A stretch of DNA of 64,000 bases from positions 1 through 64,000 of IMG/VR virus record IMGVR_UViG_3300042898_006838, one strand, 5' to 3'. The position numbers and the translations under genes are program-made. Source of the DNA: a virus. The notes beneath the pieces were generated by a model. That model was not told the origin of the DNA and made no database searches. It saw only the letters and a program-made list of their open reading frames with translations. Each line of letters opens with the position of its first letter. The stretch's first letter is position 1. Of this stretch, positions 52,954 to 60,758 are shown piece after piece.

Positions 52954-53144
52954 AACTTATCGTTCTCCTTCTCCTGCGCCTTGGAGCGCTCGAAGGCCAC
53001 GATCACGTGGCCTGTGCATGAACCGCAGGCCTCCGTGTGCTGCCCGTGCAGCTGAAGGCAGGCAGTGTGGGTTATGTGACTCAAGGCCTTGCGTGGGCAC
53101 ACGACCATGCCCTGCCAGTACCTGATCTCGTCCGCGTCACTCAC
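52920..53144 (-). CDS. Small Cys/His-rich protein (74 aa)
   Basis: The product contains VVCPRKALSHITHTACLQLH then TEACGSCTGHV: four cysteines and several histidines within about 32 residues, which could form a zinc site. The C-terminus is charged (FERSKAQEKENDKLCKIKNS). It overlaps both neighbours (ATGA at 53144, and a 34-base overlap with the 131-residue gene). Function unknown. Confidence 0.6.
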   Translation of the reverse strand: MSDADEIRYWQGMVVCPRKALSHITHTACLQLHGQHTEACGSCTGHVIVAFERSKAQEKENDKLCKIKNSRNSS

Positions 53145-53437
53145 GGACTTTTTACTGGAGCCGGGCCGGCGGCGGCGACGATGGCGGCCGTCGACAGTGA
53201 CGACGGGATGTTGGGCATCCGCGCTACGCGGTCAATCTGTTCGTCAGCCAGGCCCATAGCCTTGAGACGGTCTCGCTCTTCCTTTGCCTCCAGGAGCGCG
53301 TACACGGCCATTCCCGCCGACTCCTGGAGCTGATGCTGAACCTTCTGCAGTTCCGTCAGCGCCTGCTCGTATGTCTTGATCCAGTTCACGAGCCGGTGAA
53401 GGCTCAGGGCTTTTTTCTCTTCCTCGTTCACATTCAC
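53141..53437 (-). CDS. Helical small protein (98 aa)
   Basis: The start is GTG 53437, with GAGG about nine bases upstream; GTG 53431 is an alternative. The protein is mostly helical with a likely coiled coil (VNVNEEEKKALSLHRLVNWI, YEQALTELQKVQHQLQESAG, LEAKEERDRLKAMGLADEQI) and ends in an alanine/proline-rich tail. It shares 194 bases with the 191-residue frame, an overlap much longer than usual here. It may instead be joined to that frame by a +1 shift. Confidence 0.55.
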   Translation of the reverse strand: MNVNEEEKKALSLHRLVNWIKTYEQALTELQKVQHQLQESAGMAVYALLEAKEERDRLKAMGLADEQIDRVARMPNIPSSLSTAAIVAAAGPAPVKSP

Positions 53438-53819
53438 TCCACCACGCCTCAAGGGCGACTTTTGCTTGGTTGACGATTTCTTTCGCCTGATTTTTGACCC
53501 TGAGCTCATCAACACTCCGACATCCGCCAAGAGACAGTGACGCCGTCACCAACTGCTGCCTTCGGTCTCCACCGGACGTCGTTGCCAGCGCCAGGGCCCT
53601 GGCCACGGCCTCGGTGTCGATGACGCGAATGACTCTGTCCATGACCGTCAGCATCTGTTCTAGACTCGTGACCACGGGATCACCGGCCAGATGCTCGCTG
53701 ACGTAGTCCAGTACGGCTTTGACGTCTCGACAGTAGACCGTCGATACGCCGTCGACCTTGATCTCGAACCCTGGGATCAAGGGCGTGAGCAAGAATCGTC
53801 CCGCCGCATCGAGCTTCAC
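53244..53819 (-). CDS. Hypothetical protein with a doubtful C-terminal third (191 aa)
   Basis: Residues 1 to about 128 (MKLDAAGRFLLTPLIPGFEI, VLDYVSEHLAGDPVVTSLEQ, VKNQAKEIVNQAKVALEAWW) look like normal coding sequence with codon use like the neighbours. The last ~60 residues (ERGREKSPEPSPAREL onward, rich in G, R, P and A) look like an out-of-frame reading of the 98-residue gene that follows. Either the protein truly has this tail, a frameshift joins the two frames near the six-A run at 53411-53416, or the sequence has an error. The ATG at 53819 overlaps the upstream stop as ATGA. Confidence 0.55.
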   Translation of the reverse strand: MKLDAAGRFLLTPLIPGFEIKVDGVSTVYCRDVKAVLDYVSEHLAGDPVVTSLEQMLTVMDRVIRVIDTEAVARALALATTSGGDRRQQLVTASLSLGGCRSVDELRVKNQAKEIVNQAKVALEAWWSECERGREKSPEPSPARELDQDIRAGADGTAEGSASAPGVGGNGRVRAPGGKGRARPSQGYGPG

Positions 53820-54214
53820 GACGGCAGGACCTTGATGCCCGTCTTCGAGAACTTTACCCTGGCCTTGTCGCCGGGCTTCTTGCCCATGATGCCAAGTGGC
53901 AGCCCCACTCGTCCGTTGACGCCGACGATGTAGACGCGGGTCTCGCCTTCATCTGGTGGCGTCACCGGGCCACCGACGTGCCCTTGCCGCTTCTGGGCTG
54001 CGAGATCCAGCAGTGACTTGTCGATGTCTCGGTAGCCGTGCTCTTTCAACACAGCCACGATGCGGCTGGCGCGGATCGCGTCCAGTCGTTCACCGATCTC
54101 GGCCTTGACGGCATCAAAGCCCTCGCCCTGAATCCTCAGCGCCAACTGTCGGTTGTCCAGGTAGACTGCTCTGGATTTCTTGCGAGACCTTGACTCTGTC
54201 ATCAGTGACCCCAT
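53816..54214 (-). CDS. Hypothetical basic protein (132 aa)
   Basis: The protein has a basic N-terminus (SRSRKKSRAVYLDNRQLALR), a helix (FDAVKAEIGERLDAIRASRI), then a beta-rich C-terminal half (TRVYIVGVNGRVGLPLGIMG, KPGDKARVKFSKTGIKVLPS). ATG 54214 and ATG 54202 are both possible; the second is preceded by GGGG and may be the true start. It lies between the HU-like gene and the 191-residue gene. Nucleic acid binding is possible given the charge, but unproved. Confidence 0.6.
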   Translation of the reverse strand: MGSLMTESRSRKKSRAVYLDNRQLALRIQGEGFDAVKAEIGERLDAIRASRIVAVLKEHGYRDIDKSLLDLAAQKRQGHVGGPVTPPDEGETRVYIVGVNGRVGLPLGIMGKKPGDKARVKFSKTGIKVLPS

Positions 54215-54244
54215 TTGACTTAATCACTTGTGTCATAGCACAGT

Positions 54245-54664
54245 TCAGACATCAACATCAGAGTTGACGTCAAGGGTCCCGGCCTGAGAGAAGACACGGC
54301 GAGAGCTGTCGCTGGCTCGAAACGCGAGCTTTACCTTCTCCGGCGCTTCGTAGTTGGTTTGTGTCTGAGGGTTCCACCGCTGGCCGCTGGGAGTGACGTG
54401 AGGTTTGAAGGTTCCGATCTTGCCCATACGCACGCGTCCGCCAGCGAGTACGATGTACGAAATCTGATCGGCGATACCGAAGACGATGTCCTTCACGGCC
54501 TGGCGACTGAGCTCGGCACCCAGCACGGGCACGAACACGGTCTTGTTGAGATGGTCGTAGAACTCGTCCTGACGAACGACTCGATCGCGAATGCTGTCCC
54601 TGATCTTCTTGGCCAGGGTCGACTTGGAGATGGCTCGCTTGTCTACCGTCATCTCGTCTGTCAT
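54245..54664 (-). CDS. HU/IHF-like DNA-binding protein
   Basis: The 139-residue protein has an N-terminal helical part (ISKSTLAKKIRDSIRDRVVR, YDHLNKTVFVPVLGAELSRQ) and residues about 75-125 with the HU arm and core plan: GGRVRMGKIGTFKPHV, then QRWNPQTQTNYEAPEKVKLA, matching the bacterial gxxFxxxxRxxRxxxNPxTxxxxxIxAxxxxxFxxxxxL pattern. It is longer than HU (about 90 residues). It could compact or bend phage DNA. A promoter-like element lies directly upstream; the -10 is so close to ATG 54664 that the true start may be the second Met (54652) or the message may be leaderless. Confidence 0.7.
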   Translation of the reverse strand: MTDEMTVDKRAISKSTLAKKIRDSIRDRVVRQDEFYDHLNKTVFVPVLGAELSRQAVKDIVFGIADQISYIVLAGGRVRMGKIGTFKPHVTPSGQRWNPQTQTNYEAPEKVKLAFRASDSSRRVFSQAGTLDVNSDVDV

Positions 54665-54667
54665 TCC

Positions 54668-54696
54668 GTTATACCTCGCAAGACTCTGGTTTTCAC
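54668..54696 (-). promoter_or_regulatory. Promoter-like element for the HU-like gene
   Basis: Reading on the minus strand: GTGAAA (54696-54691), a 17-base spacer, then TATAAC (54673-54668). TATAAC matches the -10 consensus in five of six positions and GTGAAA matches the -35 consensus in four of six. A similar CGTGAAAA...ATAAC element lies before the gene at 61653. Confidence 0.55.
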
Positions 54697-54710
54697 GGCC
54701 TCAGAGCGCG

Positions 54711-54716
54711 TAGAAT
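54711..54716 (+). promoter_or_regulatory. Possible -10 element for the plus-strand head genes
   Basis: TAGAAT lies 22 bases before ATG 54739. A weak -35-like TTTTCA (54690-54695) is only 15 bases upstream, shorter than usual, and shares bases with the minus-strand -35. AAGGAG follows as a ribosome binding site. Support is modest. Confidence 0.3.
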
Positions 54717-54738
54717 CACTACGACCAAGGAGCAGACT

Positions 54739-55446
54739 ATGAACCCGTTGCTGAAGACACTGCGAACCAAGACGGCGGGGGTCTGGGCTCTTCCGGCCGA
54801 GCGCCGATTCCCCATCGACACAGTTGACCTCGTCAAGACCGCGGCTGTCGCCTTCGAGGGCCAGCTGGAGAACATGGATCCGGCCCAGCGCCTGGTCTGT
54901 GCGCGTCGCGTCTGTGATCGTGCCGCTGAGCTGGGTGTACACGTCGAATCGTCCCTCGCCTACAAGTACGCCAGCGCCAATCTCAGCCCCTTCTTCGCTC
55001 AGTTCCTGGCTCTACGCAAGGAGGCCAGCTGCCACCTTGCTGACCGTGAGTTGGACATGCTGGCCGCCACGGCGGAGAAGCTGTCCTCGATCAAGGACGT
55101 TAACGCTCGCGTCGTCGGCCTCGACAAGGTGGCTGTGGCCCTTGAGAACTTTGACCGCGGTCACGGCCTTGAGGGGCACTGGGACAACTTCTTCCCAGAC
55201 CCGGCGTACAGCGTCTACGGACAGACCTTGGACCGCGGCGAGCGGATGGTCTTGGCCGTGAAGGTTGCCGGCCACGAGATCGACGGACAGATGCTGGAGT
55301 CGGCGGACTGGGAGGGGCTGAGAGGTCGCCTCGATGACTCAGTCATCGACGGCCTGCGTGATGCCGGCGCTGACCAACTCGCGGTCTTCGACAGCCTCCC
55401 GGCTCCGCACAAGGACATCATCGTCCAGGCCCTGGTGTCGGCATGA
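54739..55446 (+). CDS. Hypothetical head-region protein (235 aa)
   Basis: The first plus-strand gene starts at ATG 54739 after AAGGAGCAGACT. The product reads MNPLLKTLRTKTAGVWALPA, then ERRFPIDTVDLVKTAAVAFE and AQRLVCARRVCDRAAELGVH, and is helical and acidic overall. Similar openings (RRFPIDT, then helical segments) occur in phage proteins near portal genes, but I recognise no named family. Its stop overlaps the next start as ATGA. A role in head assembly is inferred from context. Confidence 0.65.
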   Translation: MNPLLKTLRTKTAGVWALPAERRFPIDTVDLVKTAAVAFEGQLENMDPAQRLVCARRVCDRAAELGVHVESSLAYKYASANLSPFFAQFLALRKEASCHLADRELDMLAATAEKLSSIKDVNARVVGLDKVAVALENFDRGHGLEGHWDNFFPDPAYSVYGQTLDRGERMVLAVKVAGHEIDGQMLESADWEGLRGRLDDSVIDGLRDAGADQLAVFDSLPAPHKDIIVQALVSA

Positions 55447-56735
55447 GCGTGGTCAACGACGGTCACAAGGACAGCGGCGGCGGGTCAATGGCTGACGCCG
55501 TCTTCGAGGGAATGTGGAAGGGGGCCAGCCGGCCGTCACGAGCCGTCGTTGGCCCGCTTGCGGAGTGGGATGGCCAGGACCCGATCGTGACCAAAACTGC
55601 TCGTGTGCTCAGCGAGAACAGGAGCTTTGAGTCCACAGCCGGCCCCGGTGCCGCCCGCAATGCCAACAGCGGACCAGATCCGTCTGAGAGCTACAGCGCC
55701 ACGGTCGGAGCCACGGCTTCGGAGGCCAAGACTCCGCCGCCAGCGGACCAGAAGAAGCCTGTCGACAGCGGTCCGGCGAAGGGGGTCAAAGGCCCGGCTG
55801 CCTCTGGTCAGATTCAAGACGGCGGCCAGGGGCAGCGAAGCGATGTCTCGTCCAACGTCAAGTCGCGGCTGCAGTCGATGCTTCGCGTCAAGGAGACGGC
55901 ACCAATCCCCCGTGATCTCGTGCCCGCCGGGGCCATGGACAGCGACTACGAAAAGGTCGGATCAGCCCTGCCCGTGGAATGGCTTGAGCAGGCCGGAGAC
56001 GACGTCAGTGAACTGGCTGTCAACGAGCGATTGGCATATGCCGCTGTCCCAGGCGACGGTGGATGGCTGCGTGACGTCGCCGCCGATATCCTGGTCAAGG
56101 AGGCAAGCTCCGACGGCGAGTACCTGGTTCGCGATGACGTCCACCCGCTGAAGATCGTGGCCGTCCTCGACGACCTACTGGGCAGTGAGTGGCGGGAGTG
56201 GGAGCCGGAAACGATCAAGGCCTCACTGGCCAAGGAGGCGGGGACGGAGCCAGGCGACGGGGTTATGGACAAGATCATGGCCGTGAAGCTGGCGCTCTTC
56301 CGCCCCGAACTCTTCTACGGCCGGTGGCAAGCCTTCGAGAAGATGGCTGTGGCTTTCAACGACCGGCGCCCGGAGATGACGGACACCGAGCGGCTGAGTG
56401 CCGATGAGATGGCCAACGCCGTCGCCATCGCCCAGAAGCTGGCTGGCGAGGGGGACTTCACACCCGAGGTCGCCGCCTACGTCGCCACGCACCTCTTCGA
56501 CGAGGGCCTGGTCGTGGCGCCTCCGCAGCTGCTGTTTGCCGACGCCAAACTTGCAACCCTGGTCCGCGACCAGGGCCTGCGCCGCAAGGTCGTCCTGGCC
56601 TACGAGTCGGCGTTGAAGAACATGCCGTCGGACGAGAGCGAGGATCCAATTGAGATTCAGGCTCGCCGCATGGTGCGCACACACCTCTACGTCATGGACC
56701 GATTCGATCAGGGTCGAGAGCAGCTTGGATCATGA
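55443..56735 (+). CDS. Hypothetical head-region protein (430 aa)
   Basis: The N-terminal ~150 residues are low complexity and disordered-looking (TAGPGAARNANSGPDPSESY, TPPPADQKKPVDSGPAKGVK). The remainder is globular and mostly helical (LPVEWLEQAGDDVSELAVNE, FRPELFYGRWQAFEKMAVAF, DGVMDKIMAVKLALFRP). It overlaps both neighbours by ATGA. The mix of a disordered segment and a helical core just before a portal gene is compatible with a head scaffold or internal protein, but this is only a guess. Confidence 0.6.
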   Translation: MSVVNDGHKDSGGGSMADAVFEGMWKGASRPSRAVVGPLAEWDGQDPIVTKTARVLSENRSFESTAGPGAARNANSGPDPSESYSATVGATASEAKTPPPADQKKPVDSGPAKGVKGPAASGQIQDGGQGQRSDVSSNVKSRLQSMLRVKETAPIPRDLVPAGAMDSDYEKVGSALPVEWLEQAGDDVSELAVNERLAYAAVPGDGGWLRDVAADILVKEASSDGEYLVRDDVHPLKIVAVLDDLLGSEWREWEPETIKASLAKEAGTEPGDGVMDKIMAVKLALFRPELFYGRWQAFEKMAVAFNDRRPEMTDTERLSADEMANAVAIAQKLAGEGDFTPEVAAYVATHLFDEGLVVAPPQLLFADAKLATLVRDQGLRRKVVLAYESALKNMPSDESEDPIEIQARRMVRTHLYVMDRFDQGREQLGS

Positions 56736-56995
56736 ACAGGTACCCGGCGCGGCAAGAACAGTGTGACCGAGAAGGCTGCCGTCCCGCGAGGCTGAGACCG
56801 GGAGCGACGGTGCGCGTGCAAGGAGTTGTCAACGGAGTCATCGGCCCGTTGGTCGAGGGACGCGTGTTGATCTCCAAGGCCAGCGATCTGGCCCCGGAAG
56901 TTGATGCGGTACTTGTGGCAACAAGAGAGTACGGTCGGCGTTGGTTTCACACCCGAGGCCACCCATTCCGAGTCGTTGAGGAGATCTGCGCATGA
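56732..56995 (+). CDS. Small basic protein preceding the portal (87 aa)
   Basis: The protein starts MNRYPARQEQCDREGCRPAR and continues as a small beta-barrel-like domain: GATVRVQGVVNGVIGPLVEG, LISKASDLAPEVDAVLVATR, EYGRRWFHTRGHPFRVVEEI. It has two cysteines close together near the N-terminus. Both ends overlap neighbours as ATGA. A nucleic acid- or protein-binding role is possible but not shown. Confidence 0.6.
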   Translation: MNRYPARQEQCDREGCRPARLRPGATVRVQGVVNGVIGPLVEGRVLISKASDLAPEVDAVLVATREYGRRWFHTRGHPFRVVEEICA

Positions 56996-59178
56996 CCAGC
57001 GAGAACGTGGCGCTTGAACGCCATACTTACGACGACCCGTTCCTGGACATGGCCTCGACGAAGCTGCCGAAGAGCTTCAAGAAGCTCATGGAGCTCTGCC
57101 AGATCTTCGCGCTCACGCACCCGCAGATCAGCCCCATCATCCAGCGCCTGGCCGAGTATCCGATCACCAGCCTCGTCTACAAAGGCGACCGTGAGAGTGA
57201 GCGTGTCCACAAGGACATCTTCGAGGTCAAGCTCCGGATCATGGAGAAGATGATCGAGTGGGGCCTGGACTACCACGCCTACGGAAACTGCTTCATCAGC
57301 ATCAGCTTCCCGTTCCTGCGCATGTACCGATGCCAGACCTGCAAGACCATCTACCAGAGCCGTGAGGTCAACTACCAGTACATCGGCGGCCGATTCCAGG
57401 GTCGATGCCGAAGCTGCGGCGGAGACCGAGAGTTCGATGCCATGGACCAGTACGTCAAGGACGCCAGCGGCATCAACCTCTTCCGCTTCGAGCCGCAGCT
57501 GATGACGCCGAAGTTCAACCGTGTCACCGGCCGCTACTTCTACTACTACGACATGCCTCCGGACCTGGTACGCAGCGTCGAGATCGGTGACAAGGACATC
57601 ATCGACAGCACGCCCGTCGAGTACCTGCGGTGCGTGAAGCTCAAGCGCAAGATGAAGCTCAAGCGCGTCTTCCACTTCAAGCGCCCGACACTCAGCGGCC
57701 GCGACATGCAGTGGGGTTTTCCGCTGGTGCTGCCAGCGCTGAAGGATGCCTACCTCAACCAGATCTACAAGAAGGCCGACGAGGCTATTGCCCTCGAACA
57801 CAGCGTGCCCCTGCGCGTGATCTTCCCGCAGCCGCAGACCAAAGACCCAATGCAGATGCTGGCGCTGGGCAACTTCAAGAACTTCATGGCCAAGAACATC
57901 AGGTACTGGCGCCAGGACAAGAACGCGATCATCACCGCGCCCATGCCCATCGGCAGCATGAACATCGGCGGCGACGCCCAGGCCTACAGCACCATCCAGG
58001 CGCGGGTGAAGGTCGTCGACGAGATCATCGGCGCGTGCATGGTCACCCGTGGCTTCGTGCTCGGCGGTGAGAACTGGTCAAGCGCCAGCATCAGCCAGCG
58101 GGTCATGGAGAACAGCTTCATGAACTACCTGCGTCGCATGGACGCCTGTCTGCAGTGGGTTCGTGACGAGGTTGGCGCGTACATGGGCCTGCCGCCGTGC
58201 GCCGTGTCGATGAAGCCATTCAAGAAGGTCGACGACGTGCAGATGCTGCAGCTGATAGTCGGCCTGGCCCAGCAGAAGCGTGTCAGCTGGCAGGAGACGC
58301 TTGGGCGACTGGACCTGGATAGCCGGGACGAGCTCGACGTCATCGAGAAGGAGGCCGTGCGCTACACCGAGCTCATGGTCCAGGAACTCATCGGCCAGAA
58401 CGAGGCCAGCTCCAAGGCTCTCGTGGCCCAGACCGTGGCCCAGGACCAGGCGGCTGGCGTTCAGGAGGTCCTGCAGGCCCAGGCCATGCGAGGTCAGGCC
58501 GTTGGTGCCGATGCCGCTGGGCAGATGAGCAAGGCCCAGTTCGAGGCTCAGCAGGCGGAGGTGGCAGCCAACACGCCGCCAGACCCGGCGTCGGCGGCAG
58601 CATCGGCTGAGGCCGAGAAGGACCAGGCCGTGGCCGAGAACTTCCGCGTCCGCAGTCAGCAGATGAGCGGGCAGCAGCCGGAGCAGCCGCAGGAGCAGAT
58701 GGTGGACGTGAACATGCAGCGTCAGATCCAGATGTGGGCCGGCGAGCTGCTGTCGATGTCCGGCGACGAGAAGCGTAAGCAGCTGCAGTACATGCACGAG
58801 CAGAACCCGGAGATCGCCCAGGCCGTGGTGGAGGTGGCCAGGGAGATGGAGCAGAGCGGTGGCGGTCAGCAGACCGCCGGTCCCGGTCCAGCTATCAGCA
58901 GGAGCCAGGACGCCAAGTCCATGACCGACGCCATCATGTCCCAGGTCAAGAGCCCAGATGAACTCGCTCAGCGCCTGTCCATGATCGATGCCCGGCAACA
59001 GTCAGCCGTGCTCCAGGAGATCCAACGCCGAAACCCTCAGCTCTTCATCAAGGTCATGCAGTTGATGAACGCCGAACGAGCCAAGGGGATGGAGTCCGGA
59101 GCCGGCCGTGGTAACGTGCCAGACAGCAAACCGCTTCCAGAACAGAAACCGCCGCAGCGCGAGGAGTCACCGGTATGA
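56992..59178 (+). CDS. Portal protein with a zinc-ribbon insertion
   Basis: The 728-residue protein has a portal-like plan: N-terminal helices (FKKLMELCQIFALTHPQISP), a middle with FFLYYYDMP-type strands (RVTGRYFYYYDMPPDLV) and long helices (LVLPALKDAYLNQIYKKADE), then MQMLALGNFKNFMAKNIRYW, IGGDAQAYSTIQARVKVVDE and ENSFMNYLRRMDACLQWVRD, and a Gln/Ala-rich C-terminus. Cysteines C114/C117 (CQTC) and C139/C142 (CRSC) form a zinc-ribbon pattern inside the N-terminal half, an uncommon feature. The portal is the ring at the head vertex through which DNA is packaged. The call rests on overall pattern and context. Confidence 0.75.
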   Translation: MTSENVALERHTYDDPFLDMASTKLPKSFKKLMELCQIFALTHPQISPIIQRLAEYPITSLVYKGDRESERVHKDIFEVKLRIMEKMIEWGLDYHAYGNCFISISFPFLRMYRCQTCKTIYQSREVNYQYIGGRFQGRCRSCGGDREFDAMDQYVKDASGINLFRFEPQLMTPKFNRVTGRYFYYYDMPPDLVRSVEIGDKDIIDSTPVEYLRCVKLKRKMKLKRVFHFKRPTLSGRDMQWGFPLVLPALKDAYLNQIYKKADEAIALEHSVPLRVIFPQPQTKDPMQMLALGNFKNFMAKNIRYWRQDKNAIITAPMPIGSMNIGGDAQAYSTIQARVKVVDEIIGACMVTRGFVLGGENWSSASISQRVMENSFMNYLRRMDACLQWVRDEVGAYMGLPPCAVSMKPFKKVDDVQMLQLIVGLAQQKRVSWQETLGRLDLDSRDELDVIEKEAVRYTELMVQELIGQNEASSKALVAQTVAQDQAAGVQEVLQAQAMRGQAVGADAAGQMSKAQFEAQQAEVAANTPPDPASAAASAEAEKDQAVAENFRVRSQQMSGQQPEQPQEQMVDVNMQRQIQMWAGELLSMSGDEKRKQLQYMHEQNPEIAQAVVEVAREMEQSGGGQQTAGPGPAISRSQDAKSMTDAIMSQVKSPDELAQRLSMIDARQQSAVLQEIQRRNPQLFIKVMQLMNAERAKGMESGAGRGNVPDSKPLPEQKPPQREESPV

Positions 59179-60506
59179 GCCAGGAAATTGACGACATGTT
59201 TTCGTCGGATCTCAAGGATCTGGCCAACCCGAGCCGCGTGAAGCTTGCTGAGGCCGAGAAGACAGCGCTCGTCGGCCCGCTGCTGGAACTCGGAAACCTC
59301 GGCATTCCCAGCGGCATCGGCTACGCCGTCGGCGCCAACAAGACGCCGGTAAGCAAGGACGAGGCCCGTCGTCAGCTCGACAGCGGATACAGCGTTGGCA
59401 AAGGTCTCCTCGTACCCGGCTACACCGGCTACCGCGCCGGCAAGAACAGCGCGGCCCGCGAGATGCTGCGCGCGGCCGAGAGCAAGAAGAAGAAGGGCAA
59501 GAAGGAAGCGGCTCTGAGCCCGGAGATGGCCTTCAACGCCGGCCGCGTGAAGGGCGCTCAGGACCCGAGCCGACCAGGCGCCGAGATGCCCGAGAACCTC
59601 AAAGCCGTCGAGCGCATGCGCCCGAACAAGCAGTCGCCGCTGACGGACAAGATCGAAGCCGCGAAGAAGCAGGCGAGCTGGCAGCAGCCTGCTGGACGTC
59701 GTGACACCTTGGGACGAGGAAGCCGAACCGGCGACCTCGGCAAAACCATCGGCAAGCTGATGAAGACGACGAGGAGCAAGGAGGCTTCGGCCGACGATCT
59801 CTTTGCCGCCGAGCTCTGCCAGGCCGTGGGCCTGGACGTGCCTGAGGCCTACGTCGACTTCCAGCGCCCGCAGGTCAAGATCGCGGGCAGTGCCAGCGAT
59901 GCCATCGACAACCACTTCCGCGGCTGGATGGAGAAGAAGGCCGGCGAGGATGTGGTCAAGGTCGCCAGCGATGACGAGGACAAGGACGAAGAGTCCGAGT
60001 GCTCCATGGACCACAGCAAGCTCAAGACCGGCACCAAGTGCAAGAAGTGCGGCGAGATGTGCAAGGAATCCTCGGTCAAGGAGGCCTTGAGCAGAGGGTT
60101 TATTGAAGCCATGCTCAAAGGCAAGAAAATCGTCGGCAAGGGAGGACGAACAGCTTCCCAGCGCCTGATGCGTGCCTCCGACAGAGGTCAAAGCGCCTTC
60201 AGCCGCAGAGTCGGCGCCGACGCCCCCAAGCGAATGACGAATTCAGCCCTTGAGCTGCAAAGTCAGGCTGACGGACAGCTCAACAACATCGGACGCGACA
60301 TCGCCGCCGGCACGTCGAAGACCTCCAGCGTCAAGACGGCGATGTGTGGCGCCGAACACAAGAAGCTCAAGCCCGGCGCCAAGTGCGAGAAGTGCGGCGA
60401 GATGGCGAAAACCGCCGGCATCATCGAGCACGACGAGAACCTGGACCTGCTGGCCAAGATCAGGGCCCGGGCCGCGCAGGGCCTGGGGCTGAACGGCGAT
60501 GGCTGA
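59175..60506 (+). CDS. Head-region protein with two CCHC-type metal motifs
   Basis: The 443-residue protein follows the portal by an ATGA overlap. Residues about 30-90 hold two glycine-rich hydrophobic stretches (VGPLLELGNLGIPSGIGYAV, GYSVGKGLLVPGYTGYRAGK) that could be membrane or packing segments. A Lys-rich segment (SKKKKGKKEAAL) follows. Near residues 276-292 and 391-407 are two copies of CxxxHx8CxxC (CSMDH...TKCKKC; CGAEH...AKCEKC), each followed by GEM(C/A)K and an acidic helix. The metal sites are inferred. No protease or scaffold motif is clear. Confidence 0.65.
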   Translation: MSQEIDDMFSSDLKDLANPSRVKLAEAEKTALVGPLLELGNLGIPSGIGYAVGANKTPVSKDEARRQLDSGYSVGKGLLVPGYTGYRAGKNSAAREMLRAAESKKKKGKKEAALSPEMAFNAGRVKGAQDPSRPGAEMPENLKAVERMRPNKQSPLTDKIEAAKKQASWQQPAGRRDTLGRGSRTGDLGKTIGKLMKTTRSKEASADDLFAAELCQAVGLDVPEAYVDFQRPQVKIAGSASDAIDNHFRGWMEKKAGEDVVKVASDDEDKDEESECSMDHSKLKTGTKCKKCGEMCKESSVKEALSRGFIEAMLKGKKIVGKGGRTASQRLMRASDRGQSAFSRRVGADAPKRMTNSALELQSQADGQLNNIGRDIAAGTSKTSSVKTAMCGAEHKKLKPGAKCEKCGEMAKTAGIIEHDENLDLLAKIRARAAQGLGLNGDG

Positions 60507-60711
60507 CACCTTCCACGTCCGCGTCTTCTGCCTCACGCACCCCAGCGACAGGCAGGACTTCGAGGAGATCAGGCAGGACGTGGAGGTCGACGGCGGTCGC
60601 CGGTTTCGTGTGCTCAAGGAGACCAGCTCCTGGACCCGCGACGGCGACCTGATGATGGCCCTGGAGTACGTGGAGCTCGACGACAAGGCCGTAGCCGAAG
60701 AACGCTACTGA
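60499..60711 (+). CDS. Small hypothetical protein ending the head operon (70 aa)
   Basis: The protein reads MADTFHVRVFCLTHPSDRQD, then FEEIRQDVEVDGGRRFRVLK and LMMALEYVELDDKAVAEERY. It looks like a small alpha/beta protein. The ATG overlaps the previous gene by eight bases in another frame. It is the last plus-strand gene before a convergent terminator region. Confidence 0.6.
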   Translation: MADTFHVRVFCLTHPSDRQDFEEIRQDVEVDGGRRFRVLKETSSWTRDGDLMMALEYVELDDKAVAEERY

Positions 60712-60725
60712 CCTCGGCTAAAAAA

Positions 60726-60754
60726 AACGGGGACCCGGTGGTCGGGTCCCCGTT
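60726..60754 (-). terminator. Strong rho-independent terminator
   Basis: A 12-base perfect stem (AACGGGGACCCG / CGGGTCCCCGTT) is followed on the minus strand by a run of eight T in all, two of them overlapping the stem. The T tract is on the minus strand, so it mainly ends transcription of the gene at 60889-61653. Only a poor T tract exists on the plus strand, but the stem may slow plus-strand transcripts too. Confidence 0.85.
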
Positions 60755-60758
60755 GTCG

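Noticed and set aside
58078-58998. Minus-strand frame of 306 codons with a leucine/histidine-rich product
   Set aside because: It is the antisense of the portal's Gln/Ala-rich C-terminus; CAG codons read backwards give Leu. The plus-strand reading is the real gene.
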